From Apostichopus californicus (taxonomy: Eukaryota > Echinodermata > Holothuroidea > Aspidochirotida > Stichopodidae): a stretch of 25,195 nt of DNA. Both the position numbers and the translations under genes were made by a program. Of this stretch, positions 1 to 11,371 are shown one piece after another. The notes beneath the pieces are model-generated. The model worked only from the letters and a program-made list of their open reading frames with translations. It was not told the DNA's origin and did not search any database. Position 1 is the stretch's first letter; every line of letters begins with the position of its first letter. The DNA lies in contig JAIPMN010185622.1 in NCBI GenBank assembly GCA_020650975.1, forward strand, positions 1 through 25,195, written 5' to 3'.

Positions 1-250
1 TAAGATGCAATTTGGTGCTCCAAATGAGATTTTTTTCTCATTTGGAAATGAAAAAGGGGTTTTCTGACTTGCGGGGGGGGGGGCGGAATGATACTTCCGC
101 CCTATCACATTTTTCACTGGGGGGCTGGCGCCCCCTCCCCCCAGCCCCACCGGTTCCTACGCCCTTGATATATTTGTATATAAGGACAATCTTAGTATTC
201 AATGCAGGACATTTAATTTCTTTATCCTCTACTATAAAAGGCACAAAAAA
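1..250. other. GC-rich segment with two hairpins, no gene
   Basis: An 11-base G run is at 73-83. GGGCGGAA (81-88) and TTCCGCCC (95-102) form an 8-bp stem with a 6-base loop. GGGGCTGG (121-128) and CCAGCCCC (141-148) form another around a C-rich loop. The open frames on both strands here are low-complexity and not credible as proteins. It may be the end of a dispersed repeat. Confidence 0.5.
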
Positions 251-498
251 TGATTGAAGTTTCTATAAGTTTTCTGAATAGCGCCACCATTTATCTTCAA
301 ACTTTGAACCAACAAAACACTGCACTATATATATATCGCGCGCTTAGTCCAGAGCCTAGGCACATACCTTTACGACTCTGGCTTAGGCCCAGTACTATAG
401 TCTGAACAATATCTTCCCTATCCCTCCAGTCAGTACTAATTAGGTCTACATGACGGCTATTTACCACATTTAAGTATCCGATTGATTCTATAATCAAG
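233..498 (+). promoter_or_regulatory. Speculative TATA-box promoter and 5' noncoding exon
   Basis: TATAAAAGG at 233-241 matches a TATA box and is preceded by a GC-rich block. A strong donor, AATCAAG|GTAAGTAAG, lies at 498/499. The interval contains a 51-codon frame from an ATG at 250 that stops at 403-405, so a spliced exon here would be mainly untranslated. Nothing links it to the downstream gene except orientation; it could be chance. Confidence 0.2.
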
Positions 499-1339
499 GT
501 AAGTAAGCATATTGTGTAGGCCTAGTCTACTTAGCCTAGGCGTAGTTATCCTACGGAAAGTGGAAATAAGTCAAACGTACTTTAGCCGTTACTACCTGAT
601 TCTTAGGCTAGGATGAAAACCTAACGCATGTATAGCCTATGGTTACACTTACAGACTACAGTATCGCCGGGGAAAGGCATAGGGTAGGCCCAACGTTAGC
701 TACAGTATGCAGAGGGGAAAGTTCAACACTTAAAAATCACATCAGTGCATTCTGTTATAGACCACAAACAAAAAAATTCAAAATCACTCAACTGCACGCG
801 TTTTTCTGATGTATCGTTCCCAGGAATAAAATGATCTCAAAATATGTATTGTTTTGTGCCTAGGCTACACAAGGTACAATTGAGCAGAATTTGACCACCA
901 AATGTCTGTCGTGTCAAGTTCTTTCATATCCCTAACTTGACACATTCGTCGATTTAAACTAACTGTACTGTAGACAAGTGTAGGCCTAAGTATACATCCA
1001 TTGACTTTGGATGCTGTTTGCTATGCTCTGAGCCTCTAAGCTCAGGTCCCAGAGAGTAGTGGTATCATAGGAGGTAATTTGGTTATGCTATGTTTAGGAG
1101 TAAGATTTCCAAGTGCCAAAAGACAACTGGGGCGAGGGTGTTAAAAGCTTAAAAGATAAGCATATACCAAGAATGGATTAAAACTCATCAAATATGTAAT
1201 TCTGCTTGGCTGCAAAAAGTTTAGGTTGCCTGCTGTATCATTGCTAGAAATATTTGAAAGTGCGTCAATTAGGAAGGTGCGTTAATTATGAAACCTTTAC
1301 TACTAGTAGTATAGTCAGTATTGCTAATTTCGGAACACT
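498..1339. other. Intergenic or intronic, no gene seen
   Basis: Unique-looking sequence rich in TAGGCC/CCTAGG words. No coding exon could be supported. Confidence 0.5.
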
Positions 1340-1783
1340 GCGAATTTCGGACACCCCTAAGAAATGCATGACACCCTACAGGAAGAGCCAAATTTCACCA
1401 ACAAGTACGAAGCTACAGTTATTTTCTCTCCAAAATGACCTGTGTGCAAGTAAATACTTACATATTTGTCAATAAAATGACGGAGATCTATGAAGTCTGT
1501 TATAATTACTGAAAGAGCAACTGCGCCACCAATTTTATCACCAGCGCCACACTGTAGGCCGGGTGTCCGAATATTCGCAATACTCGAGCAAAGAAATACC
1601 AGTTCCACAATCACAAGAATCTTCGTGGAATACAACGTGAAAACAGTTTGCAGGAAAGAAAGTTTGGCCGTGTATCGTACTATAACATACTTCTCCCACC
1701 ATATCAAGTATATTTTCAGGTGATTTATACCAAATAGATATGGTTTTGGGGTGTTTTAAGGCTTAGGTGTCCGGAATACGAAG
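1340..1783. mobile_element. Putative non-autonomous inverted-repeat element
   Basis: GCGAATTTCGGACACCCCTAAG at the left end is mirrored by CTTAGGTGTCCGGAATACG at about 1762-1780. A third copy of the core (GGGTGTCCGAATATTCGC, 1561-1578) lies inside in the second orientation. No target-site duplication was established. Antisense (116 codons) and sense open frames inside show no recognisable domain and are not called as genes. Confidence 0.4.
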
Positions 1784-2162
1784 TGCCCATGCTAGTACTA
1801 GTGTAGGCTTAACTGCCCAAGGCTTACATAATGGGGAGAGGAACTAGCAGTAGTTTGATTACCTGTGTTACTGTAAGAATTTGAAGTTTCATTCATCACT
1901 TCAGTCACAAGAATGGGTGTGTCAGTTACTCAAATAAGCCTAGGAGTACTGATCGAGTAGCCCACATCATACATGTGACTTTGAAATGAAAAGTTTGTGA
2001 ATTGTTTGATCATTAGTTAGGAGCTGCTTGGGCTATTGCAGTTACATCCTTGCTTAAACTCTTTATTTGTATTCAGCTTCAGGCCAATTCTCTTTTTCTC
2101 ATATGCTGAAAATTGATCAAAATTTTAAGAAATGTTAGTTCCTGATTGTTACAGTCACCGTC

Positions 2163-2530
2163 CCTTAAAGGCATTGAAGACTGCCCCCAAACCGCGTGCG
2201 GCCATCTGAAAAAGTTAACTTTCTGTTGCTTGCAAGTGACGTTTTTTTTCGTGTCGCTACAAAATGCAGACAGTAATGAAACTGATACCTTAATTGTTAT
2301 CTTTAGCTAGACCTGAGATGTCCATCGCTGTATCGTTTGTATATTGTGCTGTAGGTATTGAAAGCAGCTGTATGTACTGACTGCACTAGTGTCTAATTAC
2401 CGACGGTATAGCAAGCTGTGTGTGTATTTTTTTGGTATCGATGGTGGTGTTTAACACTTCTGTTACACCTCATTCGAAACTAGGTCAAATTAGACGTTTC
2501 TTTTTGCGCGAGTCTTCACACCCTTTAAGG
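2163..2530. mobile_element. Putative MITE with 20-bp terminal inverted repeats
   Basis: CCTTAAAGGCATTGAAGACT at 2163-2182 pairs with AGTCTTCACACCCTTTAAGG at 2511-2530, 17 of 20 positions matching. The 368-bp interior is stop-rich on both strands and codes for nothing visible, as expected of a MITE. GC content and CpG are higher than in the flanks. Target-site duplications are not clear: ATTGTT follows the right end and also occurs 13 bases before the left end, not immediately beside it. Confidence 0.55.
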
Positions 2531-4592
2531 ATTGTTCGTTGAGCAATGTGTTAGTGGCTGCCGTATCGGCGTCCCACACGTTTCTTTCCAAAGAGAAATT
2601 TCATGTCTTGTTATGGTTTTACCATGGCAACGATAGTCTGGTCTGAAGAAGTTACTGTAATAAATTAGTGGTTTCAGTCCCAAAGGGAGACATAAGGTAT
2701 TAATTTGATATGTTGTTAATGGTAACTTGAGGGTCACAAATGTTTGATAATCTATTTACTGTGGCTCTGTGTATTATATTATCGTAGGCCGGTCGAAATG
2801 TGCACTCGCTCTCTGTAGTATTGCATCCTAATCATGTTCATATGTACAGTAGGCTACAGTGTGTAATACGTTGTGCCCTCCGCTATAACTGCAGTGTGTT
2901 ATTAAGGCCTAGGTAAGCTCATTGTTTTGGGGGGTCAATTCATATTGTTTACTGTGTGTGCTTATGCACTGTAGATTCATGTCCCGTAGCCTACGTATTA
3001 TCAACGTATAAACTTAGCATCTGTTGCAACTTCACTGTATGAATGCTCAGGTGTCAGTGAATCTTATTGGTTGCATTTTAATCTTGTTTTTTTCATAATT
3101 GTACTTGAACTACTCACTAACTACTTTGCCTTTAGAGTGCCGATATGAGTGTATTGTGTTGCATAATTTATTAAGGATTTCAGGTTAGAGTGGTTTCATG
3201 TACATCACTTTAATTTCCTTATAAAGGTTAAGATTGTTGCTTCTCATTTTCAGTTTTGATGGTTTAATGGTTAGAGCAAATCAACATAAACACCTTGACC
3301 TGTACAACAAGATTAATTATTTTCTTGGCTGCAGCCCACTAAACTGATCGTTTGCATTATTTACCCATCTAATGTAACCAGGCTAGGCCTAGAGGCTATC
3401 ATGGTACCTGTAGGCTGTAGGTGATCTCTTGTGTCAATGTGTGTATCTTTCATCACCAGCGTGTCACTCACATTCTGAAAAGGGTAATTCAAGAGAAATT
3501 AACCTAAGTGAGACGCCAGGGAATATTTTAATGTTAACATTTTGTGTTGTAGTTTTGAAGGCTGTCAGTTTTGATCTGTGATATAACATGGTTCCTGTGT
3601 ACAAAAACTGTGATACATCTTTACACTTGTAATTGTATAGCAACATCAATGTTTTACATAAATTTTTTTAATGTGATACCAGATAAGTTATTCCCATAAA
3701 GCCATGTCCTTTACCTCATGTATCTACACCTTGCTAGCCTAGCTAGGCTACTTTAAAAGTGTTTGTTTCTTTGGGTTTCTATGTCCTTTTTGTCAAAACT
3801 ATTTATTATGTAAAGAGCAAAGCTGACATGAGTTTGGTGCCTAGCCTTACACTAGTAATATAGTTGATCAATTTGTTATTTGATTTACAATCAGTTTAGG
3901 TTAGGCATTCTCTTTCATTCATTCTGCATCTTCACTCAGAGCACTTAGTACAGCCCATGCAGAGCCCAGCGAGACATACATTTCTTTTACAATATGCCAC
4001 AATAGGCTATAGTTGATGTCATGTACCAGGCAGAGTATGGCAGTAGTATTAGGAAGACAAAACCTACCATTCTCTGCAGAAGGTCTGTAGGCCCTAGTAG
4101 GCCTACATTACAAAGAAGTTGTTAACACAGACATGTATGTAGAGCACTTTGGGGCTGAGGCCATAGGGGTTGGTAGGCCTATAGTTGGTGTATTTAACAC
4201 CAAGGAATGAGAATGTTTACATTTAAGAGCAGGGGAGGGCACGGTTTCGAATGAATGGGCCAGATATAAGGAGTGAAAAATTGACTGGGCCGCACCTAAC
4301 TAACGACCTAGTGTTGATTTCAAACCTTTGATTCCGAGGACTTTCAAGCAATAGGTGTGTGTACTTAATCTGTATTCGCAAAAACAAAATGTCAATACAG
4401 TACAGTTGATAATTAATGGGTAATAGGCCTACCTAACAGCATCATTAGTGACGATAAATTCTAAGCAACTAGCTCGTTTCCTTTTAACTACTGTCATTAT
4501 GATCAAATAGGCTAGGCTTACAAAACACTCAACTTTAAGATGACCATACTTTTCCCGCAAGTTCTGGAGACATGGTATTTATGTTGAGCTCA
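2531..4592. other. Intergenic or intronic, no gene seen
   Basis: Contains many TAGGCC-type words (for example 2848, 2904, 2987, 3381-3415, 3734, 4086-4107, 4170, 4423, 4507). Short open frames are not supported by splice signals. CAGGGGAGGGCACGG at about 4231 and a nearby GGGCCGCAC resemble a hAT transposon end, but no partner end was found. Confidence 0.5.
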
Positions 4593-5445
4593 CCCCCCCC
4601 CCCCCCCCCCTTTATCTCCCTTGTGTTGATATCAGGGGTGAGCACCTACATTGTACATTTAAAAGAATGCATTTTGAAGGTCTCTCAGTGTTTTGGTAAT
4701 TGTTCTAGGATTTCAAATACCCAATGTTACAGCACCTCAACCAAGAACATACAAATCCAATAACAAAACATTGAAGGTAGATGAAGGCTTAGTATTCAAT
4801 TTGGGGGACATTTTTAACCTGTATATGGCACATAAAATCTGAGGACTGCCCCTGATTTTGACCTCTGGTCACCTTAACAAACATGTCTTAGTCAACCCCT
4901 GTTAACAAACCAGACAAAACTATAGACAATGGAAATTCTAGAGTAAGAGTTCTAAATTTTGAAGTAAACTTTTAAAATTTCAGTTTTGCATACAACAAAT
5001 ATGAATAAAGGAAAGAGATGCGCAGGGTTGACAATGATGTCACCAACTTCCTACACTTTCATTCTCCCGTACAATGGAAGTTGGACTAGATACCTTACTC
5101 TTTAAACCATGGCATAATTCATGCCCCCATATCAGTCCCCAATATATCCCCTGCCTCCCAGACCCAGATCCCAGGTACCTCTAATTATGCCTGCTGATAA
5201 CTGAAATCCAAACATCTAATATGTTTCTCAGATTAGATTAAATTGATAACTGTGCTTAATTAATCATATCTGTCATATTCAGTTTATTTACTTTGTTTTT
5301 CTTGTTTAATTTTTTATAGTTTTTTAATGTAACCTTAATTGGTGTTTGCATTGTATTAAGTATGACAACATAATAATTGATGACAAGATAAGACTGAACC
5401 AACACTAAATCCATATGTTTTATTTGCTTAATTTCCTCACTACAG
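4593..5445. other. 18-base C run, then AT-rich DNA ending at the exon A1 acceptor
   Basis: C run at 4593-4610. The remainder is AT-rich with no supportable exon; the last 30 bases are the polypyrimidine tract and acceptor of the first recognised exon. Confidence 0.5.
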
Positions 5446-5651
5446 ATACCAATATGTAATCTGAATCTCAGGTTTTCCTTCAATAAGGTCCAACATTGTG
5501 ACATCCTGCTCAAATCTGGTCTTTGCTTGCAACACCTCTCATCACTGGAGAAGATATCGATAAATGAGGGATCCGGGAACCTCATTAACAAGGATAACGT
5601 CATAGGACTATTGAACTATGGAATACAGTCTGAGAAATTCAGAGAACTTTG
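5446..5651 (+). CDS. Exon A1 (module 1), internal coding exon
   Basis: The acceptor is a pyrimidine-rich tract ending TCACTACAG and the donor is TTTG|GTGAGTAAA. The exon reads in phase 0 from ATA CCA ATA and ends with two bases of a Trp codon. It encodes 68 residues beginning IPICNLNL and ending SEKFREL. It is exactly the length of the exon at 10253-10458 and aligns to it without a gap; shared residues include IPI, SFNKV, DI.L.SGL.L, NK..V.G.LNY and F.EL. The sequence is leucine-rich with an amphipathic stretch near the end. The antisense open frame over the same bases is treated as a shadow. An upstream exon ending in phase 0 must exist but was not found. Confidence 0.85.
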
Positions 5652-6728
5652 GTGAGTAAATCAAAGAAAAACTAACTGAGTTGTCATCAGTAATTAAACA
5701 GGTACTAATAATTAACTCTGTTATATTTGCTATGATGTCTTCAGACTGAGTTAGTTCTTGGGAAGTGATGCTTTATAAGATGATAAAATCAGCTGATTGG
5801 TAGATTAGGACACTTTTAATGATCAGAGACAATTGGTGAGCATCACAATCTGAATCATTATTTATTTGGGGATCGCTGTGGACCGGGATGGAAACGAAGT
5901 AATGATCAAGTTATGCCTGTATTTAAATAGTGTTAATGCAAATTAAGTTATTACTAACAACATTATATCAAACCTGAACACATTTAACAGCTAAACTACT
6001 CTATCAGGACTTTAAAACGTTGAACTATGGACCAAGAAATAATAAATCAGTGATGGTTCTACTTAAAGGTATGTTGTATTGGCCTAGATATGCTAGATAT
6101 TCAAATATGGTCACCTTTGGTCAAAATTCTTAAACGGTTTTTATTACAACCTTCGAGGAAATGTTCCTCACTGGGACATTCAGTTATCTTGTGTGTTCCT
6201 TAAAAATGTCTGAGAACAATTTGGAAAGTAAAGACCTCCAGGAAAGTACTTTTTAAAAACTTTAGCAATTATAGAATGCTATGATTTGGGGCCTTTACTG
6301 ACTACCTTTAATGCTTTCTACTCGCAGCAGAGGAATTGATCGTTAAACCTTTTTTTGATAATTTGTTAGTGAATATTCCTGCCAAGAGGAGATAAAATAA
6401 AAAAAGCACATTGTGCCCTCGGTCACATGCAATGACCATTTCTCAACACTCCCCCTCCCCCCTACCCAACCCTCCCTTGCCCAGTAACATTACTTATCCA
6501 AAGAGTCACTGGAGAGTGATAGGTTACCTCTCTACTGTTCCTTCCAAATTTACATGATTGACAAGTATCTTGATATAACATTATTAGCTGTTGTGTAAAT
6601 CACTAATGTTAATCATTCTCTGTAACTAATGTTAACATGTATGGATGAAATAAATAGTTAAATTGATTTAAAGTATACTAATTAAAGTCATTTTTATTGC
6701 TTTGTATTATTTTCCTTCACTGTTACAG
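5652..6728 (+). other. Intron, 1077 nt
   Basis: Bounded by GTGAGT and TTACAG. A C-rich stretch lies at about 6448-6482. Nothing else recognised. Confidence 0.7.
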
Positions 6729-6805
6729 GTTCTTCAACTGTAAACTGCCTGAATTCATCAGACCTGGGATAATACCAGAAACAGCAAAATCAAGGCAGAT
6801 TAAAG
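6729..6805 (+). CDS. Exon A2 (module 1), internal coding exon
   Basis: The acceptor is TTCACTGTTACAG and the donor is TTAAAG|GTATTT. The first base completes a Trp codon left open by the previous exon; 25 codons follow and one base (G) carries over. The peptide starts FFNCKLPEFIRPGIIPE and ends SRQIK. Joined to the previous exon it gives FRELWFFNCKLPEFI, a pattern (L..F..C.LP..I) close to one leucine-rich-repeat unit. The partner exon in module 2 is 13726-13796, two codons shorter. Confidence 0.82.
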
Positions 6806-7156
6806 GTATTTTATATACAGGTCAAGTTAGGTCATAACAGATGAGTGATAAATGTTAAATAATACTTAGACTAGGATTCAACATTTTACCTGACTATATC
6901 TTTTAATCAGTGTAACAATACTCTGTATAAAGTGACAAATCTAATTCAAACATTGTCCTTGAGTTGACTTTCAATACCTCAAGGTCATTTGGATTAGGGA
7001 CATTTTGTGTGATACTGGTGTAATGATGAAGCCCACATTACGATGTATGTCTTGCCAGAGTGAAGTAGTGTTGTTTTTGGTATTGTGGTGTGACAAGGTG
7101 CTGGGCTAGGTTTTCCTCAACTTAATCAGGCTGAAGATTGGATTTTCTCGGCAAAG

Positions 7157-7284
7157 ACTGCTTGAATTCAGACTTCATCTAGCAGATTAGCAGTTCTAAG
7201 AGATAGAATTTGCCCCTCCCCCACAAGATTTAATGTTCTTGTCTGCAACTGCTTGAATTCAGACTTCATCTAGCAGATTAGCAG
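7157..7284. repeat. Exact 37-bp direct repeat in an intron
   Basis: The 37 bases at 7157-7193, beginning ACTGCTTGAATTCAGACTTC, recur at 7248-7284 with no visible mismatch; spacing is 91 bp. They lie in the intron 6806-7836. The second copy is followed by a 10-base C run at 7299-7308. Confidence 0.9.
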
Positions 7285-7836
7285 AAATTAGCTTTTAGCC
7301 CCCCCCCCATTTCCCTCCCCACTTTTTCCCCTCTCAATCATAGGATCATAGCACTGATTGTAAATTAATGAAGTGCTCAATGTTGTCCGAACTAACTCAA
7401 CATACGATGCAATGAACTGACAGAAGTTAACTGCAAAATATTTCCAATGAGAAACAAAGTCGACCAATTAAATGAATTTTACAAAGAAAAACAAAACTAC
7501 TCAGTGGAGGCTTTCACATAAAGTTGAGGGAGCTGTTTATTAACATTCAATCATTCACATTCACTTCCTGCCCTCTCACCCCTCCCTTACATAATAACTA
7601 AATCCATCATTATTATTGTTGAAATAATAAACAAAATATTAAGTAATTCTTATTGTTTTGTCATTTTGCATCCTGATAAAGAATTGAAAGTATAATTATA
7701 CTTCCCTGGCAAGACTGGCAACATCCCAAAGTGATTGGCTATATTAATTGTTAAACCAGGTTGCTAAGGTCATTCAACATATAACACAAATATGTTTTTA
7801 AGTGAATTGTATTTTTTTTTGTTCCTTTCCTCACAG

Positions 7837-7892
7837 TCCTGTGGCCGAGCCATGTCAGTCAACTTGATCTACAATCTGGTGAATGGAGGAAG
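7837..7892 (+). CDS. Exon A3 (module 1), internal coding exon
   Basis: The acceptor follows a T-rich tract ending TTCCTCACAG. The donor AAG|GTTGGT is weaker than the others in the gene. G from the previous exon plus TC gives Val, then 18 codons: LWPSHVSQLDLQSGEWRK. It ends in phase 0, as the next exon needs. The V-L-W start and the LDL.[ST]G.W core recur in the exon at 17080-17177, which supports both. A second GT two codons on would break the frame, so the donor at 7893 is preferred. Confidence 0.78.
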
Positions 7893-8396
7893 GTTGGTGT
7901 TTCAATAAGCAGCATAATCTGGAAATTGAAGGAATATTATAATAAAATCATTTGTTAGATTCAACCTCTAACTATATAGAAACAAATTAACAGTAGAAGA
8001 TGAATATTAATGAGTGATATTGCTTTGTGAATCACTTTCTCTCCTTCCCAAGAACTTAAACCCACCCAACACTCTTCAGTCACTCTTCAGTAGCTGTGAA
8101 ATAATTAGGGCGATGTTAATTAACACATTTGAACATAAAATGTTTTTCTTTCTTGTGGGTTTTCCAATGAAGAAATCATAATTTGGTTATTCCTACTTCT
8201 TATTGTCATCAGAAGTCTTTATTTACCCTGAAATTGATGTAAGAAGTAATTCAATGTGAAACTGACAAGAGTTTCACCAAATATACCAGGACTGTCACAG
8301 ATGAATGATTTATTGTTATGTAGAGTAGTATTACAACATCTGCTCTGATTATATCATGATATCATAATAATAAATAAATATTCCTTTATTTTACAG
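7893..8396 (+). other. Intron, 504 nt
   Basis: Bounded by GTTGGT and TTACAG. AT-rich; no further feature seen. Confidence 0.65.
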
Positions 8397-8516
8397 GCTG
8401 ATGACATCCAGACAATTACATCGCTGTGTTCAGGGGGTGTGGCCATCGATAACAAGACCAGTGAGTCAGTACAGAGGTCAGTCATAGAGGTCCTGGTGAA
8501 AGCATCCAATCATGAC
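8397..8516 (+). CDS. Exon A4 (module 1), internal coding exon
   Basis: The acceptor is CCTTTATTTTACAG and the donor CATGAC|GTAAGT is strong. It has forty complete codons in phase 0: starts ADDIQTITSLCSGGVAIDNK and ends EVLVKASNHD. It has no evident partner after module 2, where exon 17080-17177 is extended and then a different C-terminus follows. By symmetry, the missing exon before 5446 may resemble this one. Codon use and GC content are clearly above the flanking intron. Confidence 0.84.
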
Positions 8517-10252
8517 GTAAGTACAACTTAAAGGGATGTCGTGGAATGAACCAAATATAAGTTTAACAGTATTGTTAATGTTTTAACATCTTAAACTATA
8601 TTGTGAACATTGTGTGACCTTGCACCTGAATTTGACAAACAAATTAAAATTAATTATTAATACTGGTAATAAAAAAGGTGAGGTCTAAAGGGAATGGAGT
8701 GGTGACCTATAAAACCCTCATTAATATTTTATTAAATTAAATCTTGCACTGTAGGTGAACAAAAGGTGACTCTGAATTTGAGACAAGGTAAAACTTATAA
8801 ATAAATAGTAATTATTACAAAAATAATACCTAGCTAAGGGACCTGATGATGTGAATGTTTTACATAAAATGGTAATTTATTAAAAAAAACAAACAATAGT
8901 TTTTCCAGGAACATTAACAATGAGCTTCACAAAGACTAAATGATGTTGATTATATTTACTAGAATTAATGAACAATATATAATTTGTAATATAAGATCTT
9001 ACCCTACAATGGTCCTATTGATAATACAAGAGAATAACATGAAATTAACTAATTACAATAAACAGAATAAAGATAAAGAGGATAACTTAAAAGAGGAATC
9101 ACAAACAGAGAAAAGAATAACAACTTCTTAGGCCTGGATGATCTCTGAGCTGTCTGTGTTTATAATTAATTAAACTATCTTTATTAACAGTTGGAATAAG
9201 AAAAAAAAATACAACAGAAACATTCTGGTTGATATTGTGTCTGGATTTTAACTAAACACTTCTATGCCCCATCATTCCTCTTCTAGGCTCAATAGGTTGA
9301 ACACAATTAAACCCCTCAATCACCCCCCCCCCCCCAAGAAATAAGTACTGGCATCTTTGACTGACTGTAGCTATTCATTCATTTTTCAGTAATACTGTAC
9401 AACTGAGTCAAACACTTATTTTACTAGGTCTATAACCTCTCCCCTGCATCCACCACAATACATCCTGATTAAGTTCAATCAATCTAAACCAACCAAACCT
9501 AAAATATAGAACAACATCCCTGATTCAAATCCATGTAAATTTTACACCCTGCATACACCCGGTCACATTTACAACCCCCTCCCCACCCTCCTCAGTCTCT
9601 TTCTGTAAGTAATATTGCTATTAATCTAATCATGGCTTAATCTCAGACAAAAGTAAGAGTTAAACTAAAGACAAAAAAGTAATTTAAAGCTAATGCATTC
9701 ATTTGAGACCCATAGCAGTATATTTCCAACCATTATGACCCTCTCCCATCCCCCCCCCCAACACTTCCCATACCCCATCTATTGTTATTAAACTAACCCT
9801 GATTACACCTCAGCAAAGAGACAATTGAACACCTCTACAAATTCAGGTTTCAATGTATTACAGTTTTGTTCTTACCCTAAACTAATTACTTACAACTGAA
9901 CTGAACAATAACCCATACCATTAACAGAATATGTAACCCCCTCCCCCCCCCCACACCTTCACCCTTTCCCTGAACCAATGCACACCCTCCTGTTCCTCTT
10001 TTGTTCAATAATCTTACAACACTGTGTCTCTTTACAGTAAAGTAATATATTAGTGTAACTGTGCACTTTAACAAAACACCCCCTTTACACCAATTTGAAT
10101 ATTAAACTGGCCCTACTGTAACCCCCTCTAACCCCAGGACCATTAGTACTTCATTAGTTATAAAATAGTCAACTCATAAACTGTAAAATAATAATGTTTA
10201 TGATATTATGATATAATTATTAATATTATATATATTATTTACTTTCCTTCAG
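8517..10252 (+). other. Intron, 1736 nt, with C-rich second half
   Basis: Bounded by GTAAGT and CTTCAG. C runs of 10 or more bases occur at 9323-9335, 9750-9759 and 9943-9952, amid many shorter CCCC tracts, while the first 700 nt are plain AT-rich. Open frames at 8940-9131 and (antisense) 9886-10074 are not supported as genes. Confidence 0.65.
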
Positions 10253-10458
10253 ATTCCTATATTCTGTGTGAGTCTAGTCGATTCCTTTAACAAGGTTGAT
10301 GAAGATGATATTACTCTCTACTCTGGTCTCTCTCTACCAATCATAACATCAATAGAGATGATGAACATACAGACAGAGGAAGGGAGAGAAATGAATAAAC
10401 ATGAAGTTAATGGAATATTAAACTATGTACAACACTCTCAAAGATTCAAGGAGCTGGG
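10253..10458 (+). CDS. Exon B1 (module 2), internal coding exon
   Basis: The acceptor is TTTACTTTCCTTCAG and the donor GCTGGG|GTAAGT is strong. The exon is 206 nt, phase 0 in and phase 2 out, identical in length and phase to exon A1. It encodes 68 residues beginning IPIFCVSLVDSFNKVDEDDI and ending HSQRFKEL. About 46% of residues (31 of 68, counted by eye) match exon A1 with no gap. It is richer in acidic residues than A1 (DEDD, TEEGRE). An ATG-initiated open frame from 10268 overlaps it, but the acceptor and the paralogous exon show that the exon starts earlier. Confidence 0.88.
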
Positions 10459-11353
10459 GTAAGTATAATTAATAGACATGTAAATATTAATAGTTATTAA
10501 TAAAATAACTAATTAATAATGATGATGTAAACAAGATAGGAACTATTAATATTGTTAATATTTAATGATTACCGAAGGTTTATTGATAGGTTTAGATAAT
10601 TATAGAAGTAAAACAAATAAATGAAGAAGGAATTGAATTAAGAAATCAACTAACAATGAAAGAACAGTCATCAGGTAAGGAATATGATTAATAGGAGAGT
10701 AAAATATAGACAAAATATACAGAAAAAGATTAATTTTAACAATAAGTTCTTCAGAAAAATGATAATTTTGAAATAATAGTTGTTATAAATTTGAAGATAG
10801 GAAGCTCTAGGTTAAACTTAAATACATTAAATCTATTGAAACAATAATAATGGTTAGGATGTAATTAGACCGCTAGATTAAAATATCATCATCTTAGAGT
10901 AAAATAGATAAATTTGCCAAAAGTCAACCCAAAATAATAAACAAACACAAACTTTGATCATTTAGATTAATTGAAAACTTTTACAGGAGATTAAAAAAGA
11001 ATCAAAACCAAAAAGACAATCAAGTTTGAATGTTGGAGCTCAATATTTTTCTCTTTGTTATCATTGGTGCATATTGATGTTAAAGTTAAGAAAAACACAT
11101 TGATATAGATTAAACAGATTGTAATTGCCTTCATTCATCCATATGGTACACCTCTCAACTATACTAACCTAAGCTTTCCCTTATCCCCCTTCCTACCACC
11201 ACCCCACCAACAACTACCTCTATGCAGGACAACTTGCCCCATATCCATGATCTATGACTTTGACTTTCAATAGTTTAACATTTTCTTTTGTTCATCACCT
11301 GTCAATCAAATACTTGAACAATACAATGAAAAGAAGTTGTGTTCAAAAAATAG

Positions 11354-11371
11354 ACGCGCGCGCTCGCGCGT
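11354..11371. other. CpG-alternating tract with Z-DNA potential
   Basis: ACGCGCGCGCTCGCGCGT is a near-perfect alternating purine-pyrimidine run in an AT-rich intron that otherwise has few CpG. Confidence 0.6.

Noticed and set aside
1357..1707. Antisense 116-codon open frame
   Set aside because: It lies inside the inverted-repeat element, with no recognisable motif.
3254..3345. Possible exon after TTTTCAG at 3254 with a 30-codon open frame
   Set aside because: No donor keeps the frame, and it has no similarity to the gene's modules.
4226..4860. CAGGGG-type ends (4231, 4633) and CCCCTG (about 4852) resembling hAT transposon termini
   Set aside because: The flanking 8 bases do not match in any pairing tried, and no transposase is present.
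5256..5603. Antisense 115-codon open frame
   Set aside because: It overlaps exon A1, whose splice sites, phase and paralogue at 10253 show that the + strand is the coding one.
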